Below, piece after piece: positions 44,282 to 52,183 of a DNA stretch of 64,000 nt (the first letter of the stretch is position 1; each line of letters begins with the position of its first letter). Location: positions 496,001 to 560,000 of the forward strand of contig NZ_JACWZZ010000002.1 of NCBI RefSeq assembly GCF_014698995.1, in the 5' to 3' direction. Both the position numbers and the translations under genes were made by a program. Origin of the DNA: Hymenobacter duratus. GTDB lineage: Bacteria; Bacteroidota; Bacteroidia; Cytophagales; Hymenobacteraceae. The notes beneath the pieces are model-generated. The model ran no database searches, had not been told where the DNA came from, and saw nothing but the letters and a program-made list of their open reading frames with translations.

Positions 44282-45280
44282 ATGCTTTCCAAACAACTCC
44301 TACTACTGGGGCTGGCCCTATTGCCGGCACAGGCTGGTTGGGCTTGCGACATCTGTGGCTGCTTTATGGGCATCACCCCCTACGATAATCAGAGCAGTTT
44401 TTCGCTGATGCACCGCTACCGGATTTTCAATGGCTACCAGTACCTGGGCCAGAACCCGCAGTTTTTTCCAGCCGGAGCGCGCCCCGTGGTGCCGCAGCCG
44501 CTGAACGGCACGGATGCCGGCTACACGCATGCCCACAAAGGCGACCCCACCGATTTTGAGGCGTTTCGGGTAGTGGAGCTGCGGGGCAAGTATTTCCTGT
44601 CCCAGCGCCTGGAGCTAAATGCTTTTGTGCCATTTGCCATGAATACCTCGCAGATCAATGGCCGGCAGATCAATTTGAGCGGGCTAGGCGACGTGACGGG
44701 TTTTGCCGGCTACCACCTCATCCGCAACATCGAAACCGCCGGCGTGCAGAACCGCCTGATTGTGGGAGGTGGCATGAAACTGCCCACGGGCAGCTTCATG
44801 CGCCAGAAAGCCGATGGCAGCCGCTACCCTACCCTCACTCAGCCGGGCACTGGCACCACCGACGGCTTTCTGTATGCCAACTACATCGGCAGCTACCACA
44901 ACGTAGGACTCAGCCTAAACACGAGCTACCGCCGAGGCGCGGCCAACCGTTTCGGGGAAGGCCTAGCACCCGGATCAACGGCGTTTGCGAATCTGTTTTA
45001 TCGGGTGGCGCTGGGCCAGGATTGGCAGGTTTACCCATCAGCACAGTTGTTTTATGAGAAAAACAAGGGCGAGCTTTTTGAAGGCCGCCTCACCGGAGAA
45101 CATGCTGTGAACAACGCCCTGCTGGGACCGGGTCTGGATGTGTATTACAAAAATCTGTTGCTGAACACCAGCGTGCAGCTTCCCGTGTACACCGCCACCA
45201 CCGACCACCCTGCCAGCGCCGGCCGGATAGTGGTGGCCGTGGGCTACAGTTTCAAGCAAACCAACTACCTGTTTAAGTAG
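44282..45280 (+). CDS. outer-membrane beta-barrel protein with N-terminal CDICGC motif
   Basis: This is a 332-residue protein with a signal peptide when started at the ATG at 44282 (MLSKQLLLLGLALLPAQAGWA); the ATG at 44264 is an alternative. Cleavage would place CDICGC at or next to the mature N terminus. The rest alternates short hydrophobic strands ending in aromatic residues (RGKYFLSQRLELNAFVPFAM, LIVGGGMKLPTGSF, SVQLPVYTATTDHP) and closes with a Phe-Lys-type terminus, as in outer-membrane porin/transporter barrels. Its place after the MbnP/MbnH-like pair and the paired cysteines suggest a metal channel or receptor. That role is inference. Confidence 0.78.
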   Translation: MLSKQLLLLGLALLPAQAGWACDICGCFMGITPYDNQSSFSLMHRYRIFNGYQYLGQNPQFFPAGARPVVPQPLNGTDAGYTHAHKGDPTDFEAFRVVELRGKYFLSQRLELNAFVPFAMNTSQINGRQINLSGLGDVTGFAGYHLIRNIETAGVQNRLIVGGGMKLPTGSFMRQKADGSRYPTLTQPGTGTTDGFLYANYIGSYHNVGLSLNTSYRRGAANRFGEGLAPGSTAFANLFYRVALGQDWQVYPSAQLFYEKNKGELFEGRLTGEHAVNNALLGPGLDVYYKNLLLNTSVQLPVYTATTDHPASAGRIVVAVGYSFKQTNYLFK

Positions 45281-45318
45281 CGCAGGAGCCGTCAGGCGGC
45301 CGGTAGCCCACTGAATAT

Positions 45319-45342
45319 CAGTCAGTGAAACTGAACTGACTG
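45319..45342. other. operator-like inverted repeat before the second diheme gene
   Basis: CAGTCAGT (45319-45326) and ACTGACTG (45335-45342) are perfect inverted copies with an 8-base spacer, 58-81 bases before the ATG at 45400. Confidence 0.45.
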
Positions 45343-45399
45343 TATTCCATGTTGCCACAGGAAATAGTATCTTGAGCCTTCTTCGCTTTGCTACACTAT

Positions 45400-46563
45400 A
45401 TGCTTTTAAGTAGTACTCGTTTGCGCTCCTACCTGCTATTGTCAGCGGCTTTGTTGCTTTCGGCGGCCGCGTGCCACAAAGAAGAGCCGCAGCCGGCCGA
45501 CCCGAAACCAGACGCTCCTACGCCCTACACGCTGGTACTGCCCACTCAGCTGCCGCAGAATGTAATCCTGCCTGCCGACAACCCCTTGACCGTGGAAGGC
45601 ATCGATCTGGGACGCAAGCTGTTCTATGAAACCCGGCTCTCCCGCAACAATACTATGTCGTGCGGGAGCTGCCACCAGCAAAGCAAAGCCTTTACGGACG
45701 GCCGCCAGCTAGCCGTTGGCGTAGATGGCATTGCTCATCAACGCAATTCTATGTCGCTGGTGAACCTGCTGTGGGAGCCGACCCTGAACTGGGACGGCGC
45801 GGCGACTACTCTCGAAACGCAGGCCCGCAAGCCCATCGAAAACCCGGTGGAGCTGCACCAGTCGCTGGCTACGGGCGTGAGCAAGCTGCAGCAGACACCG
45901 CTTTATCCGCCGCTGTTTGCCAAGGCATTCGGCTCCAGCACCATCACGGAGGCCAACGTGCTCAAGGCGCTGTCCCAATTCGAACGGACTCTTATTTCAG
46001 CCAATTCGCGCTACGAAAAGTCACTTCTGGGGCAAACACGCCTGAACGATGATGAGCGCGCCGGCAAGCTGCTCTTCTTCAATCATCCTGGTGAGGGTGG
46101 TAATTCCAGCGCCCGGGGTGGCTCCTGCGACCATTGCCATAACGGCAACAACTTCACTTTCACGAATGCCACCTTCGCTACGGCCGGAGGAACAGCCGAA
46201 TTCGTCAACAATGGGCTGGACAGGACTTTCACCGACTTGGGGCGCTTCAACGTAACGGGTCGCAACAGCGACAAAGGCTTGTTTCGGGTACCTACGCTGC
46301 GCAATATTGCCCTGACGGCTCCCTACATGCACGATGGCCGCTTCCAGACCCTGGAAGAAGTAGTGGACCACTACAACGAGCACATCGAGCGGAACAGTCC
46401 CAATGTCAATCCTATTCTGCTGCTGTCTAATCCTGCGCCGGCTGGCAGCAACAGTACCACGCTGAACCTGACAGCCAACGAAAAGCGGCAGCTTGTGGCC
46501 TTCCTGAAAACGCTGACTGACTCCACCTTCATTCAGGACCCGCGTTTCTCCAACCCTTTTTAG
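45400..46563 (+). CDS. second diheme cytochrome c peroxidase-family lipoprotein
   Basis: This is a 387-residue protein with a lipoprotein signal (SAAAC, Cys25) when started at the ATG at 45400; a TTG at 45388 is an alternative. The two haem motifs are CGSCH (88-92, NTMSCGSCHQQ) and CDHCH (243-247, GGSCDHCHNGN). The LGRKLFYETRLSRNN, LLWEPTLNWDGAA, IENPVELHQ and APYMHDGRFQTLEEVV segments follow the family pattern. It is paralogous to the gene at 43154 but clearly diverged. It may act as a peroxidase, or oxidise another partner in the cluster. Confidence 0.87.
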   Translation: MLLSSTRLRSYLLLSAALLLSAAACHKEEPQPADPKPDAPTPYTLVLPTQLPQNVILPADNPLTVEGIDLGRKLFYETRLSRNNTMSCGSCHQQSKAFTDGRQLAVGVDGIAHQRNSMSLVNLLWEPTLNWDGAATTLETQARKPIENPVELHQSLATGVSKLQQTPLYPPLFAKAFGSSTITEANVLKALSQFERTLISANSRYEKSLLGQTRLNDDERAGKLLFFNHPGEGGNSSARGGSCDHCHNGNNFTFTNATFATAGGTAEFVNNGLDRTFTDLGRFNVTGRNSDKGLFRVPTLRNIALTAPYMHDGRFQTLEEVVDHYNEHIERNSPNVNPILLLSNPAPAGSNSTTLNLTANEKRQLVAFLKTLTDSTFIQDPRFSNPF

Positions 46564-46599
46564 CCGAAGGCAGTTGTTCCACCTGCTTCTCCCCTTCTC

Positions 46600-46767
46600 A
46601 TGCAGCAGGTCGCTTTTCGTCTGATTTTAGCGCTGCTTGGCTTGCTCACAGCAGCCTGCTCTTCCTTCTCGTCTACCCGCCAGCTTAGCCCTGACCGCGA
46701 AACAGGTACTCCCCGCTACAATTCACCTTCGGATACGGCCACCCAACCAATACAGGAGCCACACTAG
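46600..46767 (+). CDS. 55-residue lipoprotein
   Basis: This short frame starts at an ATG and encodes a hydrophobic helix (FRLILALLGLLTAAC) with the lipobox LTAAC (Cys20). A Ser/Thr/Pro-rich tail follows (SSFSSTRQLSPDRETGTPRY and onward to QEPH). It begins 36 bases after the stop of the second diheme gene and its TAG is the first base pair of the perfect palindromic terminator at 46765. Lipoprotein features and tight placement support a real gene, most likely the last of the cluster. Confidence 0.6.
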   Translation: MQQVAFRLILALLGLLTAACSSFSSTRQLSPDRETGTPRYNSPSDTATQPIQEPH

Positions 46768-46823
46768 ATTCATACTAAAAAGGCCATTGCAAAATTTGCA
46801 ATGGCCTTTTTAGTATGAATCTA
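46765..46823. terminator. 59-base perfect-palindrome bidirectional terminator
   Basis: The 29-bp arms at 46765-46793 and 46795-46823 are exact inverted copies around one central base, with AAAAAGG/CCTTTTT inside. It ends both the metal-like cluster (plus strand) and the dcw cluster after ftsZ (minus strand). Confidence 0.95.
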
Positions 46824-46832
46824 CAATCTACG

Positions 46833-48329
46833 CTAGTCCACGTTGTCGTGCAGGAAACGGTTGTCACCCAGCAGTTCATTATCGTCGGAGAGGTTGAAGC
46901 GGCTGATGTTGCGCTCTGAGGAAGGCGTCACGTTCTCCAGTTTCACCTGCCGACGCAGATAGGCGGGCGTTTCCAGTTGGTCCTTGATGGCATCGTTGGT
47001 CAGACCATTGCTCAGCTCCTGGAGGCGGCGGCGGCGCTCTTCTGCGCGAGCATCGAGTGCCGGGCGGCCGGGCAGCGGCGCAGCGGGCTGCGCCGCATGG
47101 TACACCACCGGCTCGGGGGCAGGGGCAGAGGGCGCTGCGATAGGCGGTATCTGCCCCGTGTAAGGCGACGTTTCCAAGTCGAATTTTACCGGCTGTGGTT
47201 CGGGCATAGCCACGGGCTGCGGAGCGGGTACACTCGTAAAGGACGGTACTACCGGAGCCGTTGTAACGTCCAGCGGCTCCTTGTTAAAAACATTGAGCTG
47301 CGCCTCTGGCTGGGCAATTGGCGCCTCCTCTTCACGAGCCGGGATGGCCGTGATTGTATGCGCTTCACGCGCAAAACCGGTGGCAATCACCGTCACGCGG
47401 ATGCTCTGGCCCAGCGTTGCATCAATGCCGTGGCCAAAAATAACCTCGGCGTTCTGGCCGGCTTTGTCCTGGATGCACTCGGTGATTTCCGTCAGCTCGT
47501 CCATTTCCAGTTCCGCCTGGTCGCCGGACATGATGCTGAGCAGGATGCGCTGCGCGCCATGAATGTCCGTGTTGTTGAGCAGCGGCGAGGCCAGGGCCTC
47601 TTCGGCAGCACGGCGGGCGCGGTTTTCGCCTTCCGTGATGCTGGAGCCCATTACGGCGGCCCCACTGTCCTTCATCACCGTTTTCACGTCTTCAAAGTCC
47701 ACGTTCACGTCGGCCGTTACCGTAATGATTTCGGCAATAGACTTGGCGGCGGTGCTCAGCACGTTATCGGCTTTGGCGAAGGCGGAGCGGATAGGCAGGT
47801 TGCCGTAAATCTCGCGCAGCTTATCGTTAAGAATCACGAGTACGGTGTCGCAGTTTTCGCTCAGCTCCTTAATGCCGTGCTCCGCCTGCTGACGCTTTTT
47901 CTTGCCTTCGAACATAAACGGCGCCGTCACTATTCCCACCGTGAGGATGCCCAGCTCCTTGGCAACTTTGGCAATAACCGGTGCTGCACCAGTACCAGTA
48001 CCACCGCCCATACCGGCCGTGATGAACACCATCTTGGTGCCATTGCTGAGCAGCTCCCGGATCTGTTCGCGGCTTTCAATGGCCGCCTGCTTGCCCCGTT
48101 CGGGGTTAGCTCCGGCGCCAAGGCCTTCGGTCAGGTCCAGTCCGATCTGCAGCCGGTTAGGCACCGTAGAAGACGCCAGTGCCTGCTTGTCGGTGTTGCA
48201 AATGACGAATTCCACGTCCTTGATGCCCTGGCTGAACATGTGGTTTACGGCGTTAGAGCCGCCCCCACCCACGCCAATCACCTTGATGATGGACTTGGAC
48301 TGCGCCGGGATGTCGAATTTATAATTCAT
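46833..48329 (-). CDS. ftsZ: cell division protein FtsZ
   Basis: This 498-residue tubulin-like GTPase assembles the division ring. The tubulin signature GGGTGTGAAPV is at about residue 108, the nucleotide-binding GVGGGGSNAVNHMF near residue 20, and the T7 loop region VDFEDVKTVMKDSGAA at about 211. After the GTPase core comes a long linker rich in Pro and Ala, then the FtsA-binding-like ETPAYLRRQVKLE. A further segment ends in FLHDNVD, a C-terminal peptide I recall as conserved in Bacteroidota FtsZ. It is the last dcw gene and is followed by the palindromic terminator. Confidence 0.97.
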   Translation of the reverse strand: MNYKFDIPAQSKSIIKVIGVGGGGSNAVNHMFSQGIKDVEFVICNTDKQALASSTVPNRLQIGLDLTEGLGAGANPERGKQAAIESREQIRELLSNGTKMVFITAGMGGGTGTGAAPVIAKVAKELGILTVGIVTAPFMFEGKKKRQQAEHGIKELSENCDTVLVILNDKLREIYGNLPIRSAFAKADNVLSTAAKSIAEIITVTADVNVDFEDVKTVMKDSGAAVMGSSITEGENRARRAAEEALASPLLNNTDIHGAQRILLSIMSGDQAELEMDELTEITECIQDKAGQNAEVIFGHGIDATLGQSIRVTVIATGFAREAHTITAIPAREEEAPIAQPEAQLNVFNKEPLDVTTAPVVPSFTSVPAPQPVAMPEPQPVKFDLETSPYTGQIPPIAAPSAPAPEPVVYHAAQPAAPLPGRPALDARAEERRRRLQELSNGLTNDAIKDQLETPAYLRRQVKLENVTPSSERNISRFNLSDDNELLGDNRFLHDNVD

Positions 48330-48330
48330 T

Positions 48331-48455
48331 GGTTGGGGTCTTGGGACTTGGGGACTGTGGGTCTTGGTTGCTGCTACAGGGTTTCCTGGCCACTAAAGTT
48401 CCGCCATGCAGAACTGTTGAACCAAGCTCCTGAGGCCCCAAGACTCCAATCAACT
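48331..48455. repeat. degenerate period-7 array filling the ftsZ-ftsA gap
   Basis: The left part (48331-48372) contains heptamer-like units such as GTCTTGG and GACTTGG. The right part (48421-48455) contains inverted copies such as CCCCAAG and ACTCCAA. The middle is non-repetitive. Confidence 0.6.
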
Positions 48456-49848
48456 AGTACTGCTTATCATCAAAATCGTCGATCAGCAACCCTTTGGTAC
48501 GGCTGATGATGTCGCTCAGGAATTTGCTGGCACCGGAAGGCTTTTTGGGTTCAGCCGGTTTCTGAGCCTCTGGTTTTGGAGCGGAGGCGGGTATATGCAA
48601 CGGCGTGGGTATGGCAACCGGCTGCTGGTAAGCAACGGCTGGCTTCTGCTGCAGCTCCTCCTGCTGCTCGTAGTTGTTGCGGTTCAGGCGCTCATCCAAT
48701 GAGCGGTAACCGGCCAGCACGAGGCCGACCGTAGTAGCATACATCGGCGACTTCACCGCCTCGATTTTGCTCTTACCAAGGTGCTCATTCGGGTAGCCGA
48801 TGCGGGTGTCGAGGCCCGTAACGTACTCCGTGAGCTGCACCAGATTCTGGAGTTGTGCACCGCCGCCCGTCAGCACGATACCAGCCGCCAGCTTATCGGC
48901 GTGGCCCGTACGCTGAATCTCGGCGTACACCAGCTCAATAATCTCCTCCATCCGCGCCTCAATGATGTAGGCCAGATTCTTGAGAGAAATTTCTTTCGGG
49001 GCACGGTCGCGCAGGCCGGGAATGCTCACGATTTCGTAGTCGGAAGCTTCTTCGGCAATGGCTTTGCCGAATTTTACCTTCAACTGCTCTGCCTGGTTCT
49101 GCATCACCTGGCAGCCCTGTTTGATGTCAGATGTAACGATGTTGCCGCCGAAAGGCAGCACGGCCGCATGGCGGATAATGCCATCCTTGAAAATGGCCAG
49201 GTCGGTGGTACCGCCGCCAATATCAATCAGCGCAACGCCCGCTTCCTTCTCTTCATCCGACAGCACTGACATGCTGGACGCCAGCGGCTCCAGAATCAGG
49301 TTGTCGATTTCAAGGCCGGCTTTGTTGACGCACTTGTTGATGTTGTTGATGGCCGTGCTCTGCGCCGTAATGATGTGGAAATTACCTTCCAGCCGCACGC
49401 CCGACATGCCCACCGGATCCATAATGCCTTCTTCGTAATCCACCTTGTAGTCCTGGGGCATTACGTGGATGATCTGGGAGCCGGGCGGCGTCACGAGGCG
49501 GTACATGTCGCCGGTAAGGCGCTCCACGTCTTCCTGCGTGATTTCGCTGTCGGCGGATGCCCGCGTGATGCTGCCGTTGTGCTGCAGGCTCTTGATGTGC
49601 TGGCCGGCAATACCCACGTTTACCACGCCGATGTTGATGCCCGACTGCTCTTCTGCCTGCCGAATAGCCCGCTTAATGGCGTCGACAGTTTTATCGATAT
49701 TCGATACAATGCCTCGCACCACACCTTCGGACACGGCTTTGCCCATGCCCAGAATTTCTAGCTTACCAAATTCGTTTTTGCGGCCCACAAGGGCGCAGAT
49801 TTTGGTGGTTCCAATGTCGAGGCCGACTACAATCTTATCGTGTTGCAT
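48454..49848 (-). CDS. ftsA: cell division protein FtsA
   Basis: This 464-residue actin-like ATPase tethers FtsZ to the membrane. It has the phosphate-1 motif VVGLDIGTTKICALVG at the N terminus, IDIGGGTTDLAIFKDG (about 208, phosphate-2) and ADKLAAGIVLTGGGAQLQNL (about 320, adenosine motif). The C terminus has the membrane-targeting amphipathic helix KFLSDIISRTKGLLIDDF, preceded by a Pro/Ala linker. It lies between ftsQ and ftsZ in the usual order. Confidence 0.97.
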   Translation of the reverse strand: MQHDKIVVGLDIGTTKICALVGRKNEFGKLEILGMGKAVSEGVVRGIVSNIDKTVDAIKRAIRQAEEQSGINIGVVNVGIAGQHIKSLQHNGSITRASADSEITQEDVERLTGDMYRLVTPPGSQIIHVMPQDYKVDYEEGIMDPVGMSGVRLEGNFHIITAQSTAINNINKCVNKAGLEIDNLILEPLASSMSVLSDEEKEAGVALIDIGGGTTDLAIFKDGIIRHAAVLPFGGNIVTSDIKQGCQVMQNQAEQLKVKFGKAIAEEASDYEIVSIPGLRDRAPKEISLKNLAYIIEARMEEIIELVYAEIQRTGHADKLAAGIVLTGGGAQLQNLVQLTEYVTGLDTRIGYPNEHLGKSKIEAVKSPMYATTVGLVLAGYRSLDERLNRNNYEQQEELQQKPAVAYQQPVAIPTPLHIPASAPKPEAQKPAEPKKPSGASKFLSDIISRTKGLLIDDFDDKQY

Positions 49849-49944
49849 GGGGAGGTTGTCGGGTTAAGCTGGCGGGCAAGGGCAGTGTGAGGCGGTGTGT
49901 TAGGGGCAAAAATAGGCTTTTCAGGCCAATAGAGCGAGAAAATC

Positions 49945-50709
49945 TCACTCACAGATTATCTGATCTTTAAACTCAACGTTGACGCGGTGGTACGTATCCC
50001 AGCCTAGGGCCGGAGGTATTTGACGGTAAAATACCATCAGTTTCGCAAATTTCTCCGAAATATTCTCAGGAAAGCCAAATTCTACCTGCTGATCTCCTAT
50101 TTGCTGCGTGAACGAAACCTTGCCGTTGGCCCCAATAAAGACCTCCGCCACCTGAGCCCGCCAAAAGGAATGCTCGTCGATGTAGCGCAGCAGCTCCAGA
50201 TAGCGCAGGCCGGTAGAGTCCTGGAAAAAGGAAGCGGCCAGCGGCTGCCCACCGGGTCGCGACACCGGCACCACGCGCGCCGTGAACAGCGAGGACAGCG
50301 GCAGTTTGTGCCCATCGGCATCGAGGTAGCAGTCCTGGCGGGTGTCGGCGTGCACGAGGCGGGCAATGGGGCGGTTCTGGCGCACGTCGGCGTGCAGGTT
50401 GCCGGCCAGGTCGCGGTAGACCTGGGCATCCTTCACGAAACTGTGGGCTTTCAGGCGGGCTTCCAGCGCCGGCAGATTGAGTTCTTCGGGCGTGGTGCCT
50501 TCCAAGCGCTGTTCGCCGTTGCGGGTGAGCAGGCTGGTTACTTCTCGCTCGCTGATGAAGTAGTTGTTGAACTCGTTGCCGATGGTGACGATGACCTGCC
50601 CAACGGGCCGGCTAGCCTGCTTTACGCCGGCAAACACGGCCAGCCCACCCAGCAGCACGAGGCAACCGGTGGCAAACAGCACATTATTTACCTTACGCTT
50701 GAGTTCCAT
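49945..50709 (-). CDS. ftsQ: cell division protein FtsQ
   Basis: This 254-residue bitopic protein has one N-terminal transmembrane helix (about residues 10-30, VLFATGCLVLLGGLAVFAGV) and a periplasmic POTRA-like region. Visible features are SEREVTSLLTRNGEQRLEG, LPALEARLKAHSFVKDAQVY and HADVRQNRPIARLVH. It connects the cytosolic ring to the periplasmic wall-synthesis machinery through FtsB/FtsL. Its start overlaps the 3' end of murC by 17 bases. Confidence 0.9.
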   Translation of the reverse strand: MELKRKVNNVLFATGCLVLLGGLAVFAGVKQASRPVGQVIVTIGNEFNNYFISEREVTSLLTRNGEQRLEGTTPEELNLPALEARLKAHSFVKDAQVYRDLAGNLHADVRQNRPIARLVHADTRQDCYLDADGHKLPLSSLFTARVVPVSRPGGQPLAASFFQDSTGLRYLELLRYIDEHSFWRAQVAEVFIGANGKVSFTQQIGDQQVEFGFPENISEKFAKLMVFYRQIPPALGWDTYHRVNVEFKDQIICE

Positions 50710-52141
50710 TCCACCGAAGATGTAAAATATTCTTTAAACGCGGTACCAGTTGGTCAATGTCGCCGGCGCCGACAGTGGCTAATACGTCGAAATCCGTTTG
50801 GGTTTCGGCATTAGCGAGTATTTCCTCCCGGCTCTGCAACGATTTTCGGGGGGCAGTTATTTGGGACAAAATCAATTCGGACGTTACGCCGGGCAGTGGC
50901 AGCTCCCGCGCCGGATAGATATCCATCAGCACCACCTCATCGGCAAGGCTCAGACTCTCAGCAAATCCGGGGGCAAAGTCGCGGGTGCGGGTGAACAGGT
51001 GCGGCTGGAAAACCACCCGCAGCCGACGACCCGGATACAGAGTTCGGAGGGAACGAAGGAAAGCCTCAATTTCGCGTGGATGGTGAGCATAATCATCCAC
51101 ATAAACTTTTTGCTCCGCTCCTGCTCCGGTAGTCAGAATAAACTCGAAGCGACGTTTCACCCCCCGATAAGCGGCTACGGCTGTTTGTAACTTTTCCGGG
51201 CCCACGCCCTCCAGCTGGGCCACACAGGCGGCGGCCAGCATGTTTTCCACGTTGTGGTAGCCGGGCACGGCCAGCGCGAGACCCGCTGTCGTGCCCTGTG
51301 GCCCATGCAGGTCGAACCGAAACTCATGGCCCTGCGCCTTGATGTTGTCGGCGTAAAGCTCCGGCCCCTGCTCAGGCGAGAGGCCATAGCGAACAACCCG
51401 CACGCCAGCGGGCACAGCGGCGGCTACGCTGGCGTCGGCGGTGTGATTGATGATGAGCGTGCCGCCAGGCTGAATCTGGCCCACAAACTGCCGGAACGAC
51501 TCTACCAGCGCGTCTTTGTCGCCATAGATGTCGAGGTGGTCGGCGTCGGTGCTCGTGACAATGGCAATTTCGGGGTGCAGGGTCAGAAAGCTCCGGTCGT
51601 ACTCATCAGCCTCCACCACAATGGGCACGTTGGCTTCGCCGGCCGGCGGCAAGAGCAGGTTGGAACCCAGGTTTACGGAGAGGCCACCCAAGAAAGCAGC
51701 GCAGGGCACGCCGGCGTGGTGCAGCAGGTGCGCCACCATGCTGCTGGTGGTGGTTTTGCCGTGCGTACCGGCCACGGCAATGGTGCGGTGCCCAGCCGTG
51801 AGCACGCCCAACACCTGGCTGCGCTTGCGGATGTCGTAGCCATTTTCGCGCAGCCACGCCCACTCCAGGTGGTTTTTGGGAATGGCAGGCGTCAGGACTA
51901 CCAGCGTCTGGGCGCGGTGCTGGCGTACTGCGGCCGGAATGCTTTCTACGGCATCGTCAAAATGCACCGCAATGCCTTCCGCCACCAGCGCGTCGGTGAG
52001 GGGCGTGCGGGTTTTGTCGTAGCCCGACACCTGGTGGCCATTAGCCCGGAACCAGCGCGCCAGCGCCGACATACCAATGCCTCCGATACCGAGGAAGTAG
52101 ACGTAAGGAAAGGCGGCGACTGGGTTCAACGGAATTGACAA
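50693..52141 (-). CDS. murC: UDP-N-acetylmuramate:L-alanine ligase
   Basis: This 482-residue enzyme adds L-Ala to UDP-MurNAc, the first amino acid of the stem peptide. The N-terminal Rossmann motif YFLGIGGIGMSALARW, the ATP P-loop VAGTHGKTTTSSM (about 121-133) and YDRSFLTLHP are all present, and DDYAHHPREIEAFL is in the C-terminal domain. There is no ATG near the expected N terminus: the best start is TTG at 52141 (MSIPLNPVAAFPYV), which falls inside a period-7 repeat; TTG at 52129 is an alternative. Confidence 0.95.
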   Translation of the reverse strand: MSIPLNPVAAFPYVYFLGIGGIGMSALARWFRANGHQVSGYDKTRTPLTDALVAEGIAVHFDDAVESIPAAVRQHRAQTLVVLTPAIPKNHLEWAWLRENGYDIRKRSQVLGVLTAGHRTIAVAGTHGKTTTSSMVAHLLHHAGVPCAAFLGGLSVNLGSNLLLPPAGEANVPIVVEADEYDRSFLTLHPEIAIVTSTDADHLDIYGDKDALVESFRQFVGQIQPGGTLIINHTADASVAAAVPAGVRVVRYGLSPEQGPELYADNIKAQGHEFRFDLHGPQGTTAGLALAVPGYHNVENMLAAACVAQLEGVGPEKLQTAVAAYRGVKRRFEFILTTGAGAEQKVYVDDYAHHPREIEAFLRSLRTLYPGRRLRVVFQPHLFTRTRDFAPGFAESLSLADEVVLMDIYPARELPLPGVTSELILSQITAPRKSLQSREEILANAETQTDFDVLATVGAGDIDQLVPRLKNILHLRWNGTQA

Positions 52142-52167
52142 TTAAGAATTAACAAGTATGAATTGCT
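52133..52167. repeat. decayed AATTGAG heptamer array at the murC start
   Basis: Five consecutive 7-base units can be read: AATTGAC, AATTAAG, AATTAAC, AAGTATG and AATTGCT. They are variants of the unit at 3889-3923 (AATTGAG). The predicted TTG start of murC lies within the first two units. Confidence 0.75.
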
Positions 52168-52183
52168 GGTACACCTCCGGCTT

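Noticed and set aside
46977-48506. A 509-codon plus-strand frame across ftsZ and the ftsZ-ftsA gap.
   Set aside because: It is antisense to a certain FtsZ gene and shows no recognisable domain; it also crosses the repeat array, as expected for a chance frame.
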